Below, in pieces: positions 43,019-53,239 of a stretch of DNA of 64,000 bases. Both the position numbers and the translations under genes were made by a program. Source of the stretch: Nemertoderma westbladi (taxonomy: Eukaryota; Xenacoelomorpha; Nemertodermatida; Nemertodermatidae); the NCBI GenBank assembly GCA_032718475.1, contig JAUCBJ010006999.1, forward strand, positions 55,295 through 119,294, given 5' to 3'. Below the pieces are notes generated by a model. The model did no database searches. It saw only the letters and a program-made list of their open reading frames with translations, and had not been told where the DNA came from. Each line of letters begins with the position of its first letter. Position 1 is the first letter of the stretch.

Positions 43019-43694
43019 AAACAGAGGTTAGATGTGAGGAGACTTAGAGTTTGTCGGCTTTTGGCTCAACTTTGCTCTAAACCCCAACCCATTTTGCCTA
43101 ATGACTTCGGGTTCGCGTGATTTCGCACTGGCCCCTAATCCAAAATTGTGCCGATAAAAAACGAATTCCGGGTAAACTAGCCGTGAGTCTAAAATACTCA
43201 CCTTTTAATTTCCCCGCTACTTCCCAAAGAAAATAATGCAGTCGAGAATTAATTCAGTCTAAATAATAGTAGACACGACTACGTAGAACAAGGCCGATTT
43301 TCTTTTCCAAAAAAAATTTATCGGTAGGCTCGCAAGCTTTCCATCCGCTCTTGTCCTCCCCAATTTTAATTTTATCTAGCTGTATTCTAGAATTTGCATT
43401 CACTGGAGAATCGTTTTTCTTAAATTTAAATCCAAATAAATGGATTTGTCTAATAAATTTTGAAAAATTGTCTCACTTGTGGGTTCCAAGTGGAATTCCA
43501 TTCCTACTGTACACACAATCCCGCTCCTATGTAATACATAAGGATACTACCCTCCATGTTCACGTATAAAGACAATGGAATTCCACCGCTGTCTCTATCT
43601 ACAGTGAAGAGGATTACAAATGCACGTACAGTAATACAAATACAAATAACTAAAATACAGTAGGTCTATGTGGCGGCCAACTAAGGTCCCACAT
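43019..43694 (-). other. Spacer between B integrase and accessory frames
   Basis: No long frame. It holds one copy of the B hairpin (43323-43342, one mismatch). Confidence 0.5.
43323..43342. repeat. B hairpin copy 2
   Basis: One mismatch (AGCTTTCC end). It is in non-coding spacer. Confidence 0.85.
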
Positions 43695-44558
43695 CTATTT
43701 ACTAATATTGGGTGGAGATTTGTAGTCTCCCGTCTCGTTTCTAGTCTCCTCAAGGAGTACGAGACGTTGTACAGGCCTATCTACGGTACGTCCGTCGATA
43801 GTCCGTACAGTAACTGTCCTCACTACACCAGATGTAGGGTGCGTGGTCAAAATGACTCCAGTCAGCCAAAACCGTCTTTTCAGATTAGCTTCAGCCAATA
43901 AAACATGGTCACCACGTCTTAAACATCGGGTATTTAGATACCAAGAGGTTCTGGTCGAAATAGAGGGCAAATAATATTTCTGCCATATTTCCCAGAATTT
44001 ATTTGCAAGTAATTGAGTGATTTTCCAAGCCTTGTTGCCGTATCCGTCACTATCAACGGGTACCGAAATGGGCAACAATGTCGTCGGCGCCTGCATAAGC
44101 AGGTGCGCTGGTGTCAAGGCAAACCGTACGTCGTTATTGTCTGGGATCAAAGCGATCGGTCTGGTATTTAAGATTGCTTCGATTTCTATTAGTAACGTCG
44201 TCAGTTGGTCGTCTGTCAAGATGTGTTGCGTCGGTACGACTTTAGCCATAGCTGTCTTTATTGAGCCAATCAGCCTTTCCCAAACGCCGCCTCTCCACGG
44301 ACTGTCTGGAGTATTGAAAAACCAAACAATACGGTGAGGACGTAGTTCCTCGGAAATCTGGTTTTGGTCCAATTTTCTCAAAGCTCTGGTTATCTCGTTC
44401 CGTGCACCCACAAAGTTTGTCCCTTGGTCGCAGTATATGGATTTGACCAATCCACGTCTAGCGATAAATCGCCGTAAGGCTAGGATAAAGGCATTGGTGG
44501 ACAAGTCTGTCACTCGCTCTATATGGACAGCTCTGCTGGCCATGCAAGTGAAGATCAA
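43695..44558 (-). pseudogene. BEL/Pao element B integrase, C-terminal part
   Basis: This continues the pol frame one phase over: IFTCMASRAVHIE, then the second catalytic Asp in YCDQGTNFVGA, WRGGVWERLIGS with the catalytic Glu, an EAILNTRP motif and a DUF5641-like end (LRRGDHVLLAE, LTTHPTSGVVRTV). The shift from the longer frame lies at about 44560-44575 in an A-run of four (minus strand). A single-base indel inside the integrase makes the product non-functional. Confidence 0.9.
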
Positions 44559-45539
44559 TCCCCAACGTTTTACCTGTAACCCTTCCGCGTTTCGCGATTA
44601 TGGGTCCAAAACAGTCTATCCCTGTCTCAGTGAAAGGGGGTCTAAACGCCTGTAATCTAGCTAATGGTAGTTCACTCATTTCTTGGTGTCCTATCCTCGC
44701 GTGCACCTTCTTACAAATAATACAGTTCCGTGTTACTGAACTCAGTGCCTTACTAGGTCTAATCAGTACAAACCTCGAGCGTAAGTGTGATAGACAGTGG
44801 TGTCTACCTACGTGTTTGAATTGTACATGTGCGTCCAGTATCATAGCGCGCTGTAACTCATGGTGTTGCGGTATGATGATAGGATACCTGAAGTCAAGTG
44901 CAAAGTCGATGTTTTGGAGTCTGGACTTGTGACAAAGCAAGCCCCGGTAAATAATCGGACTCCAACTCAAAATCGGTGAAGACTTAATCTGTTTACCTTG
45001 TTTGATCGCTGTGAACTCTCGTGCGAAATATCGCAATTGATAATGTCGAATGATATCAACTTCACAGTGGCCAATTTCCTTTAAGGTAAGTCTTCTAGGG
45101 AAGTCGCGTTTGCCTCTGGCATATTGTCTCAATCGTTTGAGCCATGCTAACTTGCGGCACGCGTCAGTCCATGATCTAGTTAGGTTCACTATCCTGTCAA
45201 CGTAAGTGTTAGTGACGTCATCGGGTAAGGTGTAGTCGTAGTGTGGATACTTGTCTGGACTTGGTAGGCCCACGGGCCTTCCGGTAGGTTTGTCTGAGTC
45301 CCCAAGTACGTTAATCTCTACGGTCTTACCTTTGCCGTCCGCACCTAATGTGTCGACTGGCAGTAATGGTTTCAACTCTACAGTGTCAGTGTGTTCCTGT
45401 GAGCCTGTAAGCTTCCTAACCTTAGTCACCACTTTACCTGTAGGTAAGTCAAGTACCTTCTTCGAGCGGAGTGTAATCCCTGTGGCCACACCTCTGTCGT
45501 CCAAAGAAGTCAAATTCGGTACGTCTCTAAATGTCCGCT

Positions 45540-45980
45540 CCAATGGGTCTTCTAATGGAGTGTCTAGTAGACAGTCTGGTGAAGCGTCTGGTGAACAGTC
45601 TGGTGAGACGTCTGGTAAGACATAGCGCGGAACATCCGGCGAAATCTCCGGTCGTCGGTCCCAAAGTCTGTCTAGCGTAACTTCTGTCAGAAAGTCTGGT
45701 TCAAAGTCTGGTGGACAGTCGGTCGAGATGTCTGGTGAACAGTCTGGTGAGACGTCCGGTAGACATTCTGTCGAGAGTTCCATCAAACAATCTGGCGAAC
45801 AATCCGGAGAACAATCTGGTGTCTCTTCTGGTGAATAGTCTGGCGAGTAATCTGGTGAACAATCCGGCGAAACGTCTGGTGAAATCTCCCGCGGAACATC
45901 CGGCGAAGGATTCGTACAAGCGTCTGGTCGAATGTCTGGTGAGACGTCTGGCGTAATGTCAGGTCTAGCGTCCAGGTCAT
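45540..45980 (-). repeat. 12-bp minisatellite encoding (S/T)PDx repeats
   Basis: On the plus strand the unit is TCTGGTGAACAG and variants, always a multiple of three long. The minus strand reads SPDC, SPDV, SPDY, TPDC and similar, about 25 times with short breaks, inside the pol frame between RNase H and integrase. Confidence 0.92.
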
Positions 45981-47939
45981 CAGATTTCGTCCGTCCTTTT
46001 TTCCTCTTGACCTTGGCGTTGGCTTTCGCTTTAGACTTGACAACCTTGTCGAGTTTTATCTCGGCACCCTCTGGTATGGTGTTGGTTGTCGCGTCGAATA
46101 ACGGTGGCCATTCGTCTGATGGTCGCTGTAGGAAATCGGGTCCTCTAAACCAAAAGGATTTATTGTCCGGTTTACAAAAGTCAAGTGGTTGCATCCCCCG
46201 TGACGCGATGTCAGCTGGGTTCAGCTTCCCTGGACAGTGACGCCAATCTTGTTTGAGCGACCGGTCTAATATTTCAGCCCGTCTGTTGGCTACGAAAGTC
46301 TTGAACTCGAATGTTTCGTTGTTTATGTACCAAAGTACCAACGTCGCATCCGTCCAATATGTGACCTTCAAGTTAGCCTCCAGCTCGCGTTGAACTAGAC
46401 TGACAATATCGGTGGATATCGTCCCGGCTTGCAGCTCACCACGAGGTACAGTCATATACTTCAATGGCATTGTTCTAGCCCTTGAAGTAACGAGAGATAC
46501 ATCGTAGCTGTCCGATGTCACTTGTCGTCTAAGGTATAAAGTAACCCCCAATCCATCCTTGCTAGCGTCACTAAAGCTGTGAAGCTCTAAATCAGCAGGA
46601 AAGGTGGTTTGCAAAGGAAAGTATACCCTTGGTATGGTATAGTCTTGTAGGAACGTCAGTTGGGCTTCCCAGTCCCTCCATCGCTCAGCTAACTTTTCTG
46701 GGATGGGATTGTCCCATTCCAGTCCGGCTTGCCAAATGCTGCGGAGTATGATCCTGGCATGTAGGATCACTGGACTAATGAAACACAATGGGTCATACAA
46801 TCGACTCATGGTCGATAAGCAAGTCCTCTTAGTGAGAGGTCTAGTCTGGTCGTTGGACCTTACACGTACCCTAAAATTGTCGGTGTTAGGGTCCCAACTA
46901 AGTCCTAATACTTTGGTCGTCGGCAGAGGTTCTAGGTCTAAGTCCAAGTCACCTCCGCTACGGTCCATCGGGTCAAATGAGTTCACCAGTTCGGGTTCGT
47001 TGGAAGCGAACTTCGTCAGGTGAAATCCGCCCTCAGCGAGACAATCCTGGAGTTGGTGTGCTACGGTTGTAGCGCGCTCCAAGGTGTCACAACTCTTGAG
47101 GCCGTCATCCACGTAGAAGTCTCGTTCCACGGTCCGAACTACTTCTGGGTCAAATTGGTCTCGTCTGTCTAATGCTGTCTGCTTCAAGGCGTACATGGTG
47201 CAGTTGGGGCTGTCCCTGGCTCCGAATACTCTTACCTGCATTTGGTAAGTTTCTGGCGGAAGTTGTAAGTTTCCGTCCGGATACCAAAGAAACCTCAAAC
47301 TGTCCCTGTCCCGCTCCAAAGCCTTAACCTGGTGAAACATGGCCTCTACGTCACAGGTGAAAGCCACTTTGCGTTGTCTAAAACGCATTAGGACTCCCAT
47401 GAGGTAATTATTCATATTCGGCCCGTCCATCAGTTCGCTATTCATAGACATCCCTTGGTAAAGTGCAGCGCAGTCGTTGACTACACGCACCTTGCCAGGT
47501 TTGTCCGGGTGTCGAACAAAATGATGTGGCAGGTAATATGTCTGGTCTGTAGTTACCTCAGGATTTAACATCCTAATGGCGTATCCCTTTTGGAGATACG
47601 TCTGAAGTTGTGCATTGTATTGCATATGGGCCGTCTCGTCTCGCAACAATCGCTGCCTTATTGATTTGAGTCGCCTCAAAGCAAGCGGGTAATTGTTAAC
47701 GAGCTTAGGTTGTCCATTGCGCCACAACATACCAACCTCATAGTGGCCATTCGCGGTCTGGCGAATGGTATCTCTCATAATATTTAATGACCGTTTTTCC
47801 TGTTCTGACATAGCGGTCTCGTAACTACCGGGTTCTGCTGAGTCCTGTTCCAACCATTGTATGGTCCGTTCAGTCAGCAGTCGGTCAAGCGCTGCTTGCA
47901 CTGCGCCATGGTCCTCGTCCACGTCTTCGTCCGCTGCGG

Positions 47940-48140
47940 TGGCTAGTGTCAATGTGTCTGGTAGGCTCGCAAGCCTTCCGGTGTCACTAGTCGGCGTCGA
48001 ATTGTCGTGCGGCGGTTTGACAACCTCTTGATCTGTCGGTAGGCTCGCAAGCCTTCCAAGATCAACGACCGGTGTCGAAGCCTGGTGGGTGGGGTCAATG
48101 AGCTTCGGATTTTTCGGTAGGCTCGCAAGCCTTCCAAAAT
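47940..48140 (-). repeat. 78-bp tandem repeat in B pol with three hairpin copies
   Basis: Three hairpins at 47960-47979, 48038-48057 and 48116-48135 are exactly 78 bp apart. The coded unit is 26 residues starting GRLASLP. It lies upstream of the reverse transcriptase, after the protease. Confidence 0.92.
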
Positions 48141-50649
48141 CCTCGTTCATCGAGTCATCCACAGCAACAACCCTCAGGTCTTCAGTAGTCAATACAACCT
48201 GGTCTACTGCAAGTAGTTGTGAGTCAGAGGTCCGTATGGTCGTGTCCAGATCGGTTATGTCAGTATCGGTGGCGTCTGCGTTAGTGACGCAAGTCTGTCG
48301 TAGTGCCGTCCGTACAATTGGACCACGGGAGTGTGAAGGAGAATTATCTATCGTGTTAGTCAATAAACTACACGTACTCAAAACGTCGTCCTCCTGGTCA
48401 CTTACCTCTAGTGAACGTATTGGTGCTCTAGTATACCAACCTATGGGAGTTCTACATGCGTAGGGGTTGCCTGCTGTAATAACAGATGGGCGTGTCTCCC
48501 ATACCTGATGTAAGTTAAACTGGTCTGTCCCAATTAACATCGCAATGGAACGATAATTGACAGGACATTCCGGTATTCCAAGGTGTCGGAAATACTTACG
48601 ATCTTCCGGAGATTGCTCTGGCACAGGGCCGAGCAAGTTACTAAAGTCCTTCGTAGCTGCAAAGGTCAAATTTCTTACCGGAAGTAATGAGCGCTCCTCC
48701 TTGCTGTGTTCCGCTTTGGAAAGAAGAGTGTCTAAGGTTAGTTTTACTCTTGTCACAGGGATCGCTCTCTTACCATGCATGCTGCTTACAGTATACTGAG
48801 CAGTCTTACCTTGACTCAAGTCCGTAACTATGTCGGCTACTTGTTCGTCGACATAGCTATGCGATGACGCAGAGTCTAAGATGGCGTATATACGCTTGCT
48901 CCCTCGGGTTCCGGTAATCTTTATAGGAATCACGCTAAACCCTTTCAATTGGTTCTGTGTGAGGAGCGTTATCGATGGCTGTTCCTCACCTGCATGCACG
49001 TAGAAAGTGTCGTCTTCCTCCTCGTCCTCGTCCGATGATCCTGACTGATCCATACAGTCGGTATAAAAGGTACGGATCTCGCGCGGCGCACGCTCCTTAT
49101 AAAGCGCGTCGCATCTAGCCGCCTTATCGGGATGCTCTCGTCGAAAGCGTCTGGTCGGAGTATGACTGGTTGTGTGAAGCAACGCGTCATGGTTACGTCC
49201 ACACAGAGAACATGTATCGTCGCTCGGGCAATCCTTCCGGACGTGTCCTGGCTTCATACATCTCCAACAGGAATCTAGAGATCGGATTTGGAGTCTCCTC
49301 TCCTCGATCCCCAACTCTTTAAAAGCGCGACATCCACGTAGTTTATGTCCGCTATGGTTTCTGCCGTTCCGCTCGCAGTATGAGCATCCCACAAAGTCCG
49401 CTGGCAACTGTTGTCGTGGCTGCGTGGTGCCGATAGGCGTCAGAACTTTAGAAGTCTCAGTAGGGGTGGCGTAAGTAACGGCTTTCGCGTTCGTCGGAAA
49501 CGGTTTAGTCCGATTCGGCGCAGAAACAGTTATCCCTTCCGCCGCGATATGGTGATCGGTATAGTTCGATCGAGTCTCGATCACGGCCTCCCGTGAAATA
49601 AGTTGATAGACATCGGTGAGTTTTAATAACCCTCCGGCCTCTTCGCGCTGGTACTCGATGCGTCGCCATTCTCGTCGTAGTCGATGATGAAGTCGACCGA
49701 TTATTCGAATGAGAACCGTCGGTGCGTTAGCGTACTCGAGTTGTCCAATGGACCGTAAAGTCCCTATAGCGTTCTTTATTTCGTCCGCGAGTCGTAAAAG
49801 GTCGATCGGTCTCGAAATGTTGCCTCCTCTGCAGAGGTCTTCAATGATGGATTTAGCCATGGCGACATTACCGCCGTAAATTGAATACAAACGGTCGTAT
49901 GCCAACTCAAAGGCATCGGGAACTCCAATAAAGGTTTCCGCTAATCGTTTCGGCTCACCAGACAGAACTTGGAGCAAGTAATTAAACTTCTCCGTCGAGG
50001 TGAAAGCACACTTAGCGATCTGGGACTCTACGTAGTCTACCAGTGTGCGCCAGTGTTTCGCGTTGCCAGAGAACTTCGGCGGTTGCTGTGCCGGTAATCC
50101 GTGTCTAGCCGCGAATTTCGCAATCTCGCTAACTAAATCCAACTGTCCGCGTCCCTGTTCGGCGGCGTCGTCCAGTCGCTCCCTTCCGCGCGTTGTTCGT
50201 CGGTAGGAATTATTAACGGGATCATCTTCTCGATGTGTCGGAGTCCATCTAGTCTCCTGTTCTCTCCTCGGTGGTCGATGTTGTCTAGGTTGTTCCAACT
50301 CCACGCTGGTTCGTGATCGATCCGACGGTTGCGCTTCAAGTCGTTCTTCGAGTTGAGCTATTCTGTCCGTCATCTCGGTGAACTGTTTGGCGCTGATCGT
50401 TTCCGCTGGTTTCAACGTGGGTTTCTGTTGGGGTGTTTCTCGTGGAGGATTGTCGATATAGGGGTTCGTCGATCGTTCCTCCCGTTTGTAATCTTCCGCC
50501 GCTTCAGTACGGAATATTTCCCGTTCCGTCGACTCCGAGTCACTAGATGAGTCGCTGTCGTCCGGATAAGGTGGTTGGCGGGTTCGCGTCCGGCGTATTA
50601 TTCTTGGTCGAGTTCGTCGTGGTCTGGGATCTACGGCTCCTCGTTGTTC

Positions 50650-50669
50650 GGTAGGCTCGCAAGCCTTCC
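50650..50669. repeat. B hairpin copy 6
   Basis: Exact copy. It lies in the gag-like N-terminal part of the pol frame, where it reads KACEPT, a different phase from the GRLASLP copies. Confidence 0.9.
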
Positions 50670-51046
50670 ACGAAGTCGTAGGTCTCGTTAAACATTGGGT
50701 GAGAGGTCTAGTAAAAACATCTGAGTTAAGTTCTACTGTAGGTTTATAAATGACTGGGTTCGCGCAGCACGTCACAGGTTTAACTTGCAATGGTTTACTC
50801 ACCTGTTTTACTGTCATAAACGCAGGTTCGTCTCTCTCCACAAGTAAACTACGACTTACTGTAGGTGGACTAGTTATGTTACCTGCTAAAATTGGCGATG
50901 AAGTCGCCCTAGGTTGCGGTATTTCCGTCACAACAAACCTGCTACCTTGCGTCGGGCGCACAGGCGTTATTTCCTTAGGTTTCGTAACAAAGACCGGTTT
51001 TATCGGAGTCGTGGGTTTGAGCATAGGAATAACTTGGGGGAAACGT

Positions 51047-52471
51047 TTACAGTAATCCTCGACGAACTCCTCTCCTCGATCTATCGCTCCCACGCTTCCT
51101 TCCTCGATCCGCTTCTGTATTCCGCGATATCGAGCTTCCATACGATCCAGGGCAGACAAGTCGTGTCCAGTTCGCGATAGATCTATCTCTCGCGTCGAGT
51201 TCGAGGTCCGCTTGCGCGTTCGCTGTCTCGCGCGATCTACGATTCAATTCGAACTGTAGTTGCATCTCCCTTTCGCGTCGATCTGCGTCCTGTTGTTGTG
51301 CCGCTAATTCCGCTTCCTGTATAGCTAATCGAGCGTTTATTTGCCGCGCCTCCAACTTGGCACGAGCGTCGGATGCTGCTTTCTTCCGTGCTAACTCGTC
51401 AGCTGCCGCCTGTCGTGCTAACTCGTCGGCTGCTGCCGCCGCGGCCGCTTCTCGCGCTAAGTCCTCCTCCAGTCTCCGCATCTCTGATGCTTCGAACTCA
51501 GCCTGTGCTTGAAGTTTCGCAAGTTTCGCTACGTCCTCTCTGCGCTGTTTTTCTCCTTCGATGGCGATCTGTGCCATCTGTAGTTGCGCTTCTTCCTCGG
51601 CGACTTGTTGTCGGCGTGCAACCTCCTGTTGTTGTCGAGTAATTCCAGACGCTGTTCTACTAACGTCGCCAACGTTGCCAACGTCGCTCCGTACGCTAAC
51701 GAATGATCTATCCAGTGGTGGATGTTGGTAGGCTCGTGAGCCTTCCGTAGTGAGAACTTCCGTCGTCCCTCGCGGTTCGACTTCCGGTTCTTCGATCGGT
51801 ACGCCGCATCTACGAAGAAAATTGGTCAGCGTTTCCAACCTTCCGTCCAGGCAGTAGAGTTCTTCTTCCTCTTCGGGTTGTAACAACGCGTCCGAAACTG
51901 ACTCACCTAGCAGTTGGTCGAACTGCTCCTGTTGAGCCAAGCTTATTACCGACTTAAACTGGATAAGGCTTTCTCTCGCACTTACCAATTTATCTACTAT
52001 CTTTACCTGAGTAAAGTTGTCGCCACGCAACTCTGCAAGTTCGTGCAAACCTTTAAGTTTATCTACGGAGGCATGTACCCTACTTTCTATCCTTACCTGT
52101 AAGGTGTAGAACTCGTATCTCGACATCGGGGCGGTTAACTCGCGTAAAACGCGAAAACCTTCTCCGAGGTTCCGAGTAATCTGGGCCATGTGTCCTCCTA
52201 TACTTCTAATAACGTTCTCCTGGCTTCCAGTCGAACTTACCATGTCCGGTTCCCGCGATCTAGTCTGCGGGACGGTAAGGAAATCTTCGATTCTGCCGTC
52301 GCCACGCGTTGCGGTTTCCGGTATTTCCGTTCGGGGTACCGGCAACGCAAGCGGTGTGACATCGGTGGAATCTCGGGTTCTCCTTCTCGGTTCGTCTACT
52401 GTCGATCTGTCCGGGTCGCACGAGTCATAGTCGGTAGGTGGGTATCTCGTCGAATGGGGTGTGTCACTCAT
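51047..52471 (-). CDS. Element B gag-like protein
   Basis: 474 codons from ATG at 52471 (MSDTPHSTRYPP). The N-terminal ~120 residues are polar. A helical region follows (YEFYTLQVRIESRVHASVDK, then LQPEEEEELYCLDGRLE). From about residue 275 there is a long Q/E/A/R coiled coil including an alanine run. The last ~35 codons are out-of-phase reading of the pol start, so the natural end is probably earlier. It is the structural (capsid-precursor) part of B, separated from pol by the phase change near 51160-51200. About 160 bp of leader lies upstream. Confidence 0.8.
   Translation of the reverse strand: MSDTPHSTRYPPTDYDSCDPDRSTVDEPRRRTRDSTDVTPLALPVPRTEIPETATRGDGRIEDFLTVPQTRSREPDMVSSTGSQENVIRSIGGHMAQITRNLGEGFRVLRELTAPMSRYEFYTLQVRIESRVHASVDKLKGLHELAELRGDNFTQVKIVDKLVSARESLIQFKSVISLAQQEQFDQLLGESVSDALLQPEEEEELYCLDGRLETLTNFLRRCGVPIEEPEVEPRGTTEVLTTEGSRAYQHPPLDRSFVSVRSDVGNVGDVSRTASGITRQQQEVARRQQVAEEEAQLQMAQIAIEGEKQRREDVAKLAKLQAQAEFEASEMRRLEEDLAREAAAAAAADELARQAAADELARKKAASDARAKLEARQINARLAIQEAELAAQQQDADRREREMQLQFELNRRSRETANAQADLELDARDRSIANWTRLVCPGSYGSSISRNTEADRGRKRGSDRSRRGVRRGLL
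51727..51746. repeat. B hairpin copy 7, variant loop
   Basis: GGTAGGCTCGTGAGCCTTCC, with a longer stem and shorter loop. It lies in the gag frame, reading EGSRAYQ, the third possible phase. Confidence 0.88.
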
Positions 52472-52631
52472 GTCTTATTATATACGTCAAGTACGGGTAA
52501 TAAAATGTCAAGTGTCTGAATGTTGAAGTGTCAAACTTACCTAACCGGTACAAATAAATCAACAAGTCAGAATGTCGAAATGTCAAAATGTACAAATGTC
52601 AAACTTACCTTGATATATATATATATATCAT

Positions 52632-53173
52632 TGTTAGCTTATTCAATCCCGCCAATACCCCACAAAGTTAAGCCAATAAGCAATATTGGGGGGCACGAGA
52701 TTGGGTACCAACCAACTCGTGCCTCCCCAACAGAATGGGAAGGGGAAGCACACAATAAGGGTCAGGGGCTAGTATCCTGACAAGAGAGGGAATAGCTGGG
52801 GTGAACGGGAACACCCCAAAGGGCGCCAACAAGGGTAACAACCAATCAGAGGGGGGCTGGCACCGATTGAGTACCAATAAGGCCACCGTGCAATATAACC
52901 AGTAAGCAGTAATCATGTTACCTCAGTTATCTCAGTGTTACTGGTGGTACAGTAAGTTACAATTAGTTAGGGAAGTACCGGGATTTTAGTTACCGTCATC
53001 CCGTCAACCTGTGAACGTCAGTGTATAACATCAATCTATATCTATATCTATATCACGTCTCAAGATCACAATATAACGAACAACAGTAACCTCAACTTAC
53101 ACTCTTTCACACGGCGGGGACGCGTGAACTAAAACAGGATAAATCGGGTTCATCTCCGGATGATCCCGTCACA
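52632..53173 (+). repeat. 5' LTR of element A' (LTR3)
   Basis: 542 bp. It carries A at LTR position 445 (53076), as LTR2 does and LTR1 does not. Confidence 0.95.
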
Positions 53174-53239
53174 GTAACTAAAGCGAGAGTTGCCACCCTA
53201 GCGTAAAGAAACCACCAGCCACCGATCTAAAGAGAAAAG

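Larger units (their letters stand above)
44458..51159 (-). pseudogene. BEL/Pao element B gag-pol frame
   Basis: 2233 codons, no ATG at its start. The gag-type domain (DUF1759-like, PPKFSGNAKHW) is near residues 330-450 and the zinc knuckle CX2CX4HX4C at about 630-643, with a second CSLC half. The protease is AILDSASSHSYVD (Asp about 762), reverse transcriptase has YVDD at 1349-1352 and RNase H has FSDAS near 1527. An unusual P-D-rich repeat follows (about 1728-1876), then the integrase HHCC finger from about 2107 and GIDCFGP. It ends out of frame after the indel at about 44565. Its start overlaps the gag frame by about 110 bases in another phase. A has one continuous frame, so a frameshift mutation is more likely here than programmed frameshifting, but the latter is not excluded. 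Confidence 0.92.
38879..52631 (-). mobile_element. BEL/Pao LTR retrotransposon B, permuted and degenerate
   Basis: This is a second, clearly different BEL/Pao element, reading leftwards: leader (52631-52472), gag (52471-51047), pol (from about 51159), integrase end (to 43695), a 3' part with accessory frames, then a purine tract and probable single LTR below about 41153, and finally leader-like sequence down to 38879. Both ends of the segment carry ATCAT beside an A-type LTR and a (TA)n tract. Both also carry a TTTATTTGTACCGGTTAGG leader word (minus strand; 52539-52566 and 38891-38920 regions). Removing the A elements would join the two ends into one leader. Two frameshifts make B inactive. 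Confidence 0.8.

Noticed and set aside
51047-51200. Programmed frameshift between gag and pol of B
   Set aside because: Not excluded, but no slippery heptamer was seen, A uses one continuous frame, and B has another plain frameshift in integrase.
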